Below, in pieces: positions 24,757-35,419 of a stretch of DNA of 64,000 nt. A program made the translations under genes and the position numbers. Each line of letters begins with the position of its first letter. Positions within the stretch are counted from its first letter, which is position 1. Where the stretch lies: positions 6,264,501 to 6,328,500 of the forward strand of contig OX359200.1 of NCBI GenBank assembly GCA_947172415.1. The letters are read 5' to 3'. Under the pieces are notes generated by a model. The model was not told the origin of the DNA. It did not search any database and was given only the letters and a program-made list of their open reading frames with translations. The stretch is from Chondrosia reniformis (lineage: Eukaryota; Porifera; Demospongiae; Chondrillida; Chondrillidae).

Positions 24757-25136
24757 AATTACCATTTTCTAACTAATTTACTCTAGAGACAGAAGATGGA
24801 TAGACATTTATATTAGTTAAAGTTACTGTAGTGACAGATCAAACCTGTTTACATATATGCAATTATATATTCATGATTGCTGTATAAGTTTAATAAAGGA
24901 TATATAATGTACGTATGCAAAATTAATATATATATATATAACGCTGAATATACTATGTATATATTATGACAAAGTTAATAAGTTTTAATGCACACAATTC
25001 AGTTTTAATATTGCATCCAGCCTCAATCAGGCTGGGGTTTTGCAGTCCTTCAGAAATGAGAAGCCTTCAGGTGGTCGCTCTTTTGTAGGCTGACAGCCAT
25101 GGTAAATTTGAAAAATTTGCTCCCTTTGAAGAGTTA

Positions 25137-25514
25137 TCATGCATACAGCATACATGATATAGTATGAGGAGAGTAGTTGAGCAGTAGGTTTTGGAGATTT
25201 ATATTACATTCGATCCAGTTGTACCTATTTCTTGAATAGAAGTAAATGCTCCTTTCTTCTATATTTTTTTGATATTTCTTAAAGATCCCTTGCTCAACCT
25301 CTAATTCACTCCTCAACATCTTCAATTCTGTATCATTTATCATCAAAATATGGTTCATTTTAACTGATCGAAATGCTTGACAAAAGTATACGAGATCTAG
25401 ACTTTCGTTATGGAAATCGAATTTTGAATGCGGCCATAACTTACAGATGTGATTACTGTAGTAATTCTGTGAGATGACATCTTTAGCTTTGTTGTTGATG
25501 TTACTAATACACAT
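25137..25514 (-). CDS. Small convergent ORF of unknown function, copy 2 (125 aa)
   Basis: Homologous to the minus ORF at 18588-18884, but its C-terminal part continues through about 245 bp that are absent from copy 1 (roughly 25019-25265), adding a segment starting NIEERSIYFYSRNRYNWIE. The ATG used in copy 1 is ATA here, so initiation would have to be at the internal Met of MCISN. This copy may show the original length, with copy 1 deleted. No domain recognised. Confidence 0.4.
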   Translation of the reverse strand: MCISNINNKAKDVISQNYYSNHICKLWPHSKFDFHNESLDLVYFCQAFRSVKMNHILMINDTELKMLRSELEVEQGIFKKYQKNIEERSIYFYSRNRYNWIECNINLQNLLLNYSPHTISCMLYA

Positions 25515-25676
25515 TGGTATGAAAGTTGATTTATTAGATTCTTGTATCTTTAATTCCCCTATACAGAATACAAAGGAGAATTATATAGTGTTACGTTGCT
25601 ATAATAGAATGTGAGCATATTGAGTCAGCAACACTTATTGAAATCAGAGTAATCAGAGAGTACGGCAGTACTCTCT

Positions 25677-26596
25677 AAGTAGTGATGGCCGAAAAAAAAA
25701 CATGGCCGCCCTATTCAATGTATTATCAATTAACACCTCATAAATCAACAACGATGGGATTTTCGGTTGCATTCGAGTGTTTGCAGTCGCTTTTGCATGC
25801 TTTTCTAAACGCCAAAACATGTTTCGATGCTCTACAACCTTCGCAAAGTGGTGAAACCGAAATAGGCCAAATTCTGAAATTCCTCATTTCTTCTTTTTTC
25901 AAATGAGCTAGCGTTAACATACGAACTTACGCAGGTACATACAAATACTAAATCGTCATGAATGTTTCCGAACTAGGGAATAGGCTACCCTAGATTTCAA
26001 CGCGCTCCATCCGAAGCGTGTTACTTTTGAAAGTTCCAAATTTAGGGCCTCTTTGAACGCCATTTTTTTAATTAAGTTTCAAATTCTCTGTATATAAAAT
26101 AAGTAACTCGAGTTAGAAATATTTGTGGTACTGCCGCCAACCGCGATCGAATTTCTTAGTCGCTTTGCAGGGCCTATATACAGTCGTATTCTTAACGATT
26201 ATGGACCCTTTAATATCCTAAAATGAATGTTAAAGAACGGTAGTCTAGAAAACTTACTTGACAAATTTGGGATCTTTTCGGACGCCATTTTTTTAATTTA
26301 GAGCTTTCTATTATATCGTCTATTCTGCTACTTTATTTCGAGTTTTCGCCAAGAAAACTTTCAAAACAAATATTAACAAGAAAAAAGGGGCAATACAAGT
26401 TAAATAAAAACATTCAAAAATGAAGTTAAAAGTAGGGATGGCACTATAACAGTGATTGGCACATCTAGAATTAGTAATGAAACAAGAAAGTGATCATATG
26501 GTAAGGCTAACATTGCAGAAGTGGCATACTGAAACTTAACTATACACATCACTTCTATGTTTGGGCGCATCATGGATATACTAGAAGTAGGGATTG
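25677..26596 (-). mobile_element. Element T1, inverted copy D
   Basis: Inverted T1 from AAGTAGTGAT (25677) to GGGCGCATC near 26570. It is then joined to ATGGATATACTAGAAGTAGGGAT, the left flank and terminus seen beside copies A and B. The broken copy of the 390-aa gene begins immediately after, so this element marks a rearrangement breakpoint. Confidence 0.65.
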
Positions 26597-27077
26597 ACAA
26601 GATATTGGTCCACTCATAACAGAAGAGTACTATGCACAACTGAAGCAAAGAAAAATGAACCTTCCAATTACAGAAAACTCAGAAGATCAGCACTTGGTTA
26701 GAGAAATAGAAAAACATTACCTTAAGATCCTTAAAAGTGATGTGCCTTCGTGGATGGAGTTTTTCAAGGTGACCGCAATGAGACATTTGGCACTCTTAAA
26801 GATGACAGAAGCTGTGTCATATCATAAAGCACAATTGCACCTGAAGGTTACAGCTTGCTTTGAAACTGGTAACTATTTGATAAAAAGGTTGGAAGAAATG
26901 GAAGAGCCTCACAGAATTGGATAATGGATATATAGAATGCATCAAGTCCCTTCAATATCACGTACAAGGAGATCAAAGCATGGCAAGACAATTCCAGCAC
27001 CAGTGCATTGATCGACTGAACCAATGTGGTCGCCATGTGTCCTTTGTCACTAAACTGTTTGATCTCTGCACTTAAAT
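26597..27077 (+). pseudogene. 5'-truncated, frameshifted copy of the 390-aa gene
   Basis: Matches 12013-12498 (C-terminal ~160 codons) at high identity. It starts abruptly at the end of element T1 copy D with no promoter or upstream exon. A one-base insertion at about 26905 (AGAGCCTCACAG against AGAACTAACAG) breaks the frame after RLEEMEE. The remaining frame ends at a TAA created near 27074. Confidence 0.8.
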
Positions 27078-27229
27078 GAATTAATTGCAGAATCAACTAA
27101 TTTATAAGATGGACTTACAGCAACTAAAACATAATATATTAACTAAATTATTCACTCTAAGAGTATGAATGCTAGACCTATTATAAGTTGTAATTTAAAG
27201 GAGCTGCTTGTTGATGTCTGCCATTCTCA

Positions 27230-29968
27230 TCAGTGTATAGCTGTATATGATCCTTCCTTTTCAACAAAGATATAACCCAAAATCAGAGAAATTAGGGCTC
27301 CACCCTAAAAAGTGTAATTTTAAATGTTTCAGGCATTAAATTGGTCAATAAATCTGCTATTAATTATAATTTCCTTTGAATGGTTCATCTTCAATACAAA
27401 TTTTAATGATGCAATGTGATGTAGAATTAATGTTTCAACCTTGATGGCATTTTTAGTTGTAACAGTACATACTTCGATCAAAGGTGAACCATTCATATAT
27501 ATGATTATTTTGGCATAGTAGAAAACACAAAAATCTATAATATTCTGTTAAATATGTAGTTGCTTAATATATAGTGTCAATAAACTTAAGTAGTTTGTAC
27601 ATTGCATTTGTATACAGCACACATGCACACACACATATGCAAAACATTTAAAAAATGATCATGAAGTTAGAAGTAGGGATGCAATATATAGTGACTGACA
27701 CATCTGGAAAAAGTATTGAAACAATTGCAAGACAGTGATCATTTGGTAAGGCTAACCATGCAGAAGTGACATACTGAAATTTACTCATACATATTGGGCA
27801 CATCATCCCCAGTTCATGATGTGCCCAAGCATAGAAGTGATGTGTAGTACTATCGTACTCTCTGATATACGTATGTATCAAGCATTTCATTACAAGACTC
27901 TAGATCTACGTATATAATACTGTATATACGTATATACATACATTAATGTCAGTTGACAATAAATAGGTGCTATATATGTATAATAACTTTATATATGCAC
28001 AATTAGACACAATTTAAGACTTACTAAAAATAGGAGTTCACATATGCAGCCTCCAAATGCTGCAATAAGGTAGTCAGGAATTTCAAGTGTTTCTCTAGTA
28101 AATTGATTGATATATGAAAAGTACACTGAAAGGTTTACAGCCACTGCTCCAGCACCAACAAAAACACACATAGACAGGAACATTATCTATTTAGTAATTT
28201 AGTCAAGGATACAGCACATGTACGTATTATATATATGTACTATACCAATGTACAGCACTTTTAATAAATTTATATATACGTACAGTATTTGGGGACTGAA
28301 ATTTACATAAATTATATACTTATTATGTCCTTACTTTGCAATTAAGGTTAATTCTACATGAGTGCTAATAAATTTACATAGACAACCTGGGAAGATGCCT
28401 GGAAAAGCAAGACTAAAGGAGGACCATACCGTGCAACATGTTTTATGTGGAGTCAAGGGACAGTACTAATACAACTCAAAAATGGCAGATCACATTACTT
28501 GAGAGGACAACTGTATATAATATAAAAATTTGGCTGCAAACATTCACTTTGGCTAGTAAAGTTCGCCTGGTAATAGTTTAAGCATATATACTTATGTTTG
28601 TCTCTATCTAGCCACAAAAATCAGGATACAATAGTACCAAGTACAGCATGCACCACTCTCATCTTGCTCAACACCATCTGTAGCCCAGCAGCTACAATCA
28701 GCAAAATGATGAGGATTGGAGATATCACTGCTGTGAAGTAGAATGAAACTGAAGGAAGGCCCTCATTTGGTAACCTAAATCAGAATTATGATTATGGTAA
28801 TAATGAACGAGAATAAGTTATATACAAAAAATGTAATTAACAATAATGTGCTCCAAATGTGATTGAAACAGACAGTAGACAAACAGGCTCTAAAAATCAC
28901 ACATTGATACAAATACAGTATATTATGTTTTGTCGTATTATATTGAGATGAATACAGAATACACATACGTACTGTATGTACATATATATCATATAAAATT
29001 ATAAGTCATGTACTTTATAAAACACAAAAGAAACGTGCCAGATTCAAACACTATATACGTATATATACATCATTGTGCAGTAGCAGTCACTTCCTTTGTC
29101 ATATATACGTATATAGTTAGCCACTCATATAGGCTTTAAATACTTAAACCTATATATACATATATACAATACAACCTATACTGTATGTAATTTGTAATTT
29201 GCCTGTCTTAACAGTATAAATAACTTACAGTTGGAATTCTTCTGTATTATTTTTCGTAAATCCTCCAGTAAATACTACCCATCCAATTCCGGAAAGTACA
29301 GCACACACAATTGCTACCTACGTATATAAAGTAAACATGTGTAGTGAACTCTTAATGACACTTCATAAATTAATAGCAGTCATATTCTTAGTTTGGCTGG
29401 CATGAAAAAACATGGCTGCCTAGTCACCAATAATAACTGCACATAGATGTATACTAATTCAAACATGTATGAGATACAAATCACTATGTTCTACATATAG
29501 AAGAATATGTTTTTTGAGACAAGGCAAGTACACTTTAAGGAAGCCATTTCTCTGATAAATTTCCAAAAACTCTACATGCAGTAGTGCGCCTTTCACAAGA
29601 TTAAATAGAACACAAGGAAAACCAGATCTGGGACTCCATTAACTGTCAAATCTTTAAGTAACTGAGCATAAGTTAAATAGTTTGACATGTTTCTAATGCT
29701 TGGAATATATACCCACATACTGATACAGCAACACCTAGCTGGCTGCAAATAGCAATTGCAATTTTAGAATCCTTTTTAATACAGCAGAAATGTTATTAAA
29801 AATACCTCAGATACAAATGAGCACATGTACGTATGTATATAGAATATTGTAAGTAATTATATAAAATTTTGACTCTAGCTACATATAAAATAATTTAGAT
29901 TAAGAGTCTAATAACATTACTATACATTCTCTTACTATTGAAAATATTCTCTCCAATGACATATGCAT
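27230..29968 (-). CDS. Four-transmembrane protein of unknown family, paralog 2
   Basis: Five exons in phase: 29968-29936 (MHMSLERIFSI, or start at the second Met, 29962), 29317-29229, 28774-28630, 28186-28025 and 27304-27230 (ends GYIFVEKEGSYTAIH, TGA). The product is about 168 aa with four hydrophobic segments. The TM2 exon shares a run of identical residues with paralog 1 (FTAVISPILIILLIVAA, VLSKMRVVHA). The TM3-TM4 loop differs strongly (FSYINQFTRETLEIPDYL against a charged loop in paralog 1). It has the same GTATCC donor after exon 3 and the same intron phases as paralog 1. Function unknown; probably a membrane protein of a lineage-expanded tetraspan family. Confidence 0.78.
27655..27845. 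mobile_element. Diverged fragment related to element T1
   Basis: Contains GAAGTAGGGAT, AAGTGACATACTGAAATTTA and ATGATGTGCCCAAGCATAGAAGTGATGTG, recognisable but older than copies A-D, inside an intron of four-TM gene 2. It shows the family was active in the locus before the tandem array formed. Confidence 0.5.
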
Positions 29969-30331
29969 ATTATTACTTCTTCTATACTGAACTGAACTGA
30001 GTCTTCGAAATTTGTTTTACTCTGAGATGTATATAGTCACTGGCCCATCCCATATATATATATACATACATAGCAGTACACATGATAAATTTATCGTTGT
30101 ATATCATGTGTATTATATTTATTACTGTATCTCATGTGTACATATGCCATCAAATTCATCTTAATGTACCTAATCATAAAGGTTTATATACATATAAGTG
30201 GTCATGGCACAAACCTCTTTGGCATGAAACCTATTTGAAACTTCCTGAACAGCCAGGTTTCAAAGTATGTGCTAATAGATTAATTTCATGGGTTTCAAGT
30301 TTTTCACTTAATTTTATTGAATTCACATTAC

Positions 30332-31481
30332 TCAGGATTCAGTGTGGCTCATACATATGTATATACTTTCATATCCTTTGCAAGGAAGGTCAATTAATGC
30401 GGCTTTACAGTACAAAGTTACAATTATGACTCCAATTGCAAGAAACGGACCTAGAAACAGAATGGGCACATTATCATAAAGTTAAGGGCATATATAAAAC
30501 TCATTTTAAAGTAAGGAATTTCTTATTTCAGTCTCCATTTGGTAGAAAATGGAGGCCAAAGTCTGCCTAAAATAAAAAACCTACGTATATAGCTATAAGA
30601 AATTTATATTGAACTGTGTTAAATGTGTATATGGTATTGGTAAAATTTTCAAATGCATGGTCAAGTCATGGTGAAGCCAACATATGGTACATGCAGATGC
30701 AAACGTCTGGCGAAATTTTGATTAATTTAAATTGCTAAATAATTAAAGATATATATGTATATACAGATCAGTTTAATTCAATCATACGTACTTATGCAAT
30801 AAACATACATTTTAGTCATAATAAAAATGTACAAGTTCCATGGTAAAGCTTTGCTGTACTGTACTTCTTTTACCAGTTGTACGTCAGGATGAACAGGGCT
30901 ATACGTATGTCTGTTTGTGTACGTACGTATGTACATACTATAGCTACACATATGGCCTCTATATAGCTACACATGATCTAAAAAGATATATACATACACA
31001 GATGTATATGTACACTGTCTCAGGATTACTAAAAAATTGGCAAAATAAACCAGTTTGTAATTGAAAAGGTAGATTTGAGAGTATTTTTACATTTCCTCTA
31101 CTTGAGATAAGAAAGACCTTGTGCAAGTGTACAAATCCTCTACTCCTCCAACTTACACACCTACACTGTATTAAACAGATTATACATACATATAACTACA
31201 TGTAATTATAATACAAATGGACTTAAATTGATTTTGCCCATTTGGAGTGATGAGTGGGCGTGACAACATACAAATAGTGCTTTGGACTATTCCTACGTAT
31301 ATACATACCATATGATTGCACAATGTTCCATGTACTGTTCATATTAATGAATAGCAGGGGATCCAGGATATGATGCAATTGATAAGAAAGGACCCTAAGC
31401 TAATTCCCAAGCCCCATCCTACTCCACCTCCAGGGGATAGGGACCAGTAAGCACAGTGATATATCCATGCAACTAAAACCG
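30332..31481 (-). CDS. Minus-strand membrane-type exons (possible 3' end of the gene starting at 45447)
   Basis: Two exon-like frames. One at 31481-31339 follows a TTTTGTAG acceptor and reads VLVAWIYHCAYWSLS then a Gly-rich GGGVGWG; its donor is unresolved. The other at 30450-30332 follows a TTTCTAG acceptor, reads PFLAIGVIIVTLYCKAALID and ends ...SHTES with TGA. Both begin in phase 1 (two bases completing a codon), matching the exon at 43211-43381. Together these would give a four-TM protein, but linking them needs a 12 kb intron. They may instead be a separate small gene. Confidence 0.4.
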
Positions 31482-31744
31482 CTACAAAAGGAAAAAAGAA
31501 AAAAGAAGAAAATGAAGACTAATTATAATTGTTAAATACGTAGGCTGTGAAAACATCCCATACTGTGATACATTTGCACCTCTTAAGCATAAAGATCTTA
31601 GTCTTTTCACAGATATGAATTTCCCTATGAATACGGTGTGATCTTCATATTGAGAGCAGTAACTGATTAATGTACACATACAGTAATTTTTATACATTTA
31701 GACTATTTAACAAATACAGGTCCTAAAGTATATCTTGTCTGACC

Positions 31745-32515
31745 AGTAGTTCCAACCACACCCCCAACCTTCAAACCAGTGTTCCAACCACACCCCCAAC
31801 CTTCAAACCAGTGTTCCAACCACACCCCCAACCTTCAAACCAGTGTTCCAACCACACCCCCAACCTTCAAACCAGTGTTCCAACCACACCCCCAACCTTC
31901 AAACCAGTGTTCCAACCACACCCCCAACCTTCAAACCAGTGTTCCAACCACACCCCCAACCTTCAAACCAGTGTTCCAACCACACCCCCAACCTTCAAAC
32001 CAGTGTTCCAACCACACCCCCAACCTTCAAACCAGTGTTCCAACCACACCCCCAACCTTCAAACCAGTGTTCCAACCACACCCCCAACCTTCAAACCAGT
32101 GTTCCAACCACACCCCCAACCTTCAAACCAGTGTTCCAACCACACCCCCAACCTTCAAACCAGTGTTCCAACCACACCCCCAACCTTCAAACCAGTGTTC
32201 CAACCACACCCCCAACCTTCAAACCAGTGTTCCAACCACACCCCCAACCTTCAAACCAGTGTTCCAACCACACCCCCAACCTTCAAACCAGTGTTCTAAC
32301 CACACCCCCAACCTTCAAACCAGTGCTCCAACCACACCCCCACCCTTCAAACCAGTGTTCCAACCACACCCCCACCCTTCAAACCAGTGTTCCAACCACA
32401 CCCCCAACCTTCAAACCAGTGTTCTAACCACACCCCCAACCTTCAAACCAGTGCTCCAACCACACCCCCACCCTTCAAACCAGTGTTCCAACCACACCCC
32501 CTCTACCCCTTTAAG
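31745..32515 (+). repeat. 32-bp minisatellite, about 24 units
   Basis: Unit CAAACCAGTGTTCCAACC followed by ACACCCCCAACCTT, almost perfect for the first ~17 units, with point variants (CCAACC to CCACCC, GTTCC to GCTCC or GTTCT) at the 3' end. Because 32 is not a multiple of three and the unit has no stop, all three forward frames stay open and give the same 32-aa cycle. The 253-aa ORF is therefore explained by the repeat, not by a gene. Confidence 0.95.
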
Positions 32516-32844
32516 CATGCCTACATTCCATTCCCTTTGAAAATACACTTCTTTACTAGACATGTGCAGAAAAGCCATAATTAGAGAACTCCTGGGTTTA
32601 CTTAGCCAAAAGAGATACACTAAAGAAAACTCAGTCACCAAAAATAAAGAAACATGCAAACATCTCAATCAACTGTAGCATTCCATTAATATATTAATAA
32701 TGTATTGTACATACATACCTACACTGTATATGGAATAAATATCATACTCATTAAATCACTGCATAACTCAGGTTAAAACTTCCTTTTATGGTAAATGCTA
32801 TACAAACACAAAAGCCACAAGCCACTTTTACAGTATAGAATATA

Positions 32845-33095
32845 CATATACGTATGTACAATGTACGTATATATGTATGTACAATGTACGTATATACGTA
32901 TGTACAATGTACGTATACGTATGTACAATGTACGTATACGTATGTACAATGTACGTATATATGTATGTACAATGTACGTATATATGTATGTACAATGTAC
33001 GTATATATGTATGTACAATGTACGTATACGTATGTACAATGTACGTATATATGTATGTACAATGTACGTATACGTATGTACAATGTACGTAATAT
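32845..33095. repeat. TACGTA-rich palindromic minisatellite
   Basis: About eleven units of GTATGTACAATGTACGTATA type, 23-29 bp, self-complementary (TACGTA and TGTACAATGTACA cores). Reads as overlapping ORFs on both strands that are repeat artefacts. Likely to form cruciforms or slip during assembly. Confidence 0.9.
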
Positions 33096-33109
33096 GCTTA
33101 TTATTCATA

Positions 33110-34165
33110 CGTATGTACTTTACACTAGAAGGAAACAGCCAATTAAGAAAAATAGGAACTTTGTCTTTACAACATCACACATAAGACACATACATAGTGG
33201 AAAACTTCCTAATATGAACATCAAGAGTCTTAAAGTAGGTACACCAAATAAGGCAATAATTATACAATATAAACGTAAGGAATGTGACACATGATTGCCA
33301 ATTTAGGATGCTCTCAAGCTAATAAAAAGGGTAACATCTCTTTATATAAATTTTTAATTTGAAATCACTGTTAATATTGACATTTTCACATACATATACT
33401 ACTTATTTCCTATTAAGTGTAAATTGTATTTATATATATACCTACACTAATACTCAGTGTACCATAAAATTAATATTATGAGGTCAAAGTTCAGCACTTC
33501 AACAGAGAGAGACATATAAAGTGTAGTTTTGGGTGACTGACAAATAAGTATAAATAAATCTTTTCAAAGGTTAAACAGTTTCTTTGAAGGCTAGCTAAAA
33601 CGTTAATTATTTTCATCTACGTAGCATCAAATATCACTTTCAGCTTTGAATTCTAGGGCTTGCATTAATAACACCCCATAATCTTCTGCTGTGATTATGT
33701 AGATTATCTGAAAGAAAAAGATTGGACCTATAGCATAAAATATATTCATGGGTACTCAATTACATCACAAATGCAAACAGGCGTCTCAAAACAGTGGCAG
33801 TGATTAACAGATGAGCATATACCCACATGTTTCTTCCTCTTCCTCTTCCTTTAGGGAAGTAAAATCTTGTAAAAATAATTTTCCACTTAAATACAGGTTA
33901 CCTTTTAACTGAGGAAATACCATATGCTCACTTGCTATACTTGTTAACAAGCATGCAGGAGCCCTAAAGGTGAATAGTTGTGGTCACTCTAATCAGTTTA
34001 CTAGATTCACCTTGAGGTGTTTCAGGTGTTTATTATCTTTGTAACATTGGGGGAACTAGGTCATTGAGTTATCTGACCAATCAGAGTACAAGAACAAGGC
34101 ATGACAAGCAAAAGGTCAAATCTGGGAAATTACAGGATTTGCCAAACATTTGTCTAAACCATCTA
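33110..34165. other. AT-rich stretch without recognised genes
   Basis: No exon-like frame with good splice signals was seen on either strand. It holds scattered TACGTA strings and a CTTCCTCTTCCTC tract near 33835. Confidence 0.4.
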
Positions 34166-34169
34166 TCTC

Positions 34170-34340
34170 ATTCCAAGGTCACTGAAGGTTGTAATTCCCA
34201 GATACAGCTGTCTGGCCAAGTGGAGGAGAAGAGTAGTACATGCAGTATAGAAAGAGAAAACTCTTGTATCCTCATATCCAAGGCTCTCACTAGGTTTAGT
34301 TCCCTATAGGCCTCTACTGTAGATTGGATGTAGTATGCAG
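34170..34340 (+). repeat. Dispersed repeat family R1, copy
   Basis: AATTCCCAGATACAGCTGTC, CTCTTGTATCCTCATATCC, CTAGGTTTAGTTCCCTATAG and the trailing ATTGGATGTAGTATGCAG block identify it. An inverted partner fragment is at 35340-35410. Confidence 0.8.
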
Positions 34341-35324
34341 GAAAATGGTGTTTTAGATTATTCATAGCTTTATAATGAGGTAGTTACATATTGAGAACAG
34401 AAAATATTGCTTTATATTAATATTATGCACTTGGAATGGCAGTTACCTGATATAATCCCTGGTTGTGCTAATTATAACAAGATCTTCCATTTTACTGAAA
34501 CATCTGCTTTTAAAGTATTTCGTTGTAATAAGATTCTACTGTGGATTCCTATCAAATGTATACATAATGTGTGTATCTGTATCATATAATACTCCTAGTA
34601 TCATTATCTCAATTAGAATATTATATTGATTACTGATGAGAGAACAATCGCTTTGTAGAGGAAAGTCAATGGGAAAAGTAATTTAACCCCTAGGTCTAAT
34701 ATCACTTTAATTAATGAAAGTTGAAATTCTCCCTTTAGTGAATTACCAGAGTGAGATAAGAAAAGCTTAATCCTAGCAATTAAGTGGATTTCTTTCATCA
34801 AAGCGCACCAAATGATTGTCAATTAAATAGGACAAAATACTTGATTCAATATGTTAATAATTTTGCTTTTAACAGTAACTCCTTATACTGAAGAAATCAG
34901 AATAGGTTAAAGACTGTCATTGAAGGAAAATGCTTCCATGAGATCTGGATCATCAAACTTGTCTGATAGCCTTCCTTTCCACTTCTAAGGTTCATTAGTC
35001 TAGCTTTGTTTCAGGTGCCAAGAAACTAATACCACATCCCACTACACAAAGTAAGGTAGGCTCGCTTCTATTGGACACCATATACAGATGTATAAACACA
35101 TTCAAAAAGTAGGATATATAAAACAGCTGACTAGGTATGTGATACCTACGTACGTACATGAACAATCTAAAACAGCACCTTTCAACATGCTACATCTACT
35201 TTAGTGAGACTATATAGGAATTTCCATACTCAAGAATTATAACACGTACACTATTCAACTGAAACCAAATTCTTTTAATTTACAGACGTTTCGATAATCA
35301 TACAATTACAGTACCATCTTCAGT

Positions 35325-35415
35325 GTAATATGACACAAACAAGGAGAGTAAAAGGCCTATAGGGAACTAAACCTAGTGGGAGCTTTGGATGAGGAAACAA
35401 ATTCTCCTTCTTCTT
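35325..35415 (-). repeat. Dispersed repeat family R1, inverted fragment
   Basis: TAAAAGGCCTATAGGGAACT and GAGCTTTGGATGAGG are the reverse complement of the R1 end block. Upstream (35284-35330) the strings GACGTTTCGAT and CATCTTCAGTGT may be part of the same element. Confidence 0.75.
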
Positions 35416-35419
35416 CTCT

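Noticed and set aside
30082-30429. 115-aa forward ORF
   Set aside because: Overlaps a better-supported minus-strand exon with a clean acceptor and TM segment; no homology recognised.
31745-32515. CRISPR-like array
   Set aside because: The repeats are head-to-tail with no unique spacers and the genome is eukaryotic; it is a minisatellite.
32751-33294. Several overlapping ORFs on both strands (YVQCTYI-type repeats)
   Set aside because: Products of the palindromic TACGTA minisatellite; open on both strands because the unit lacks stops.
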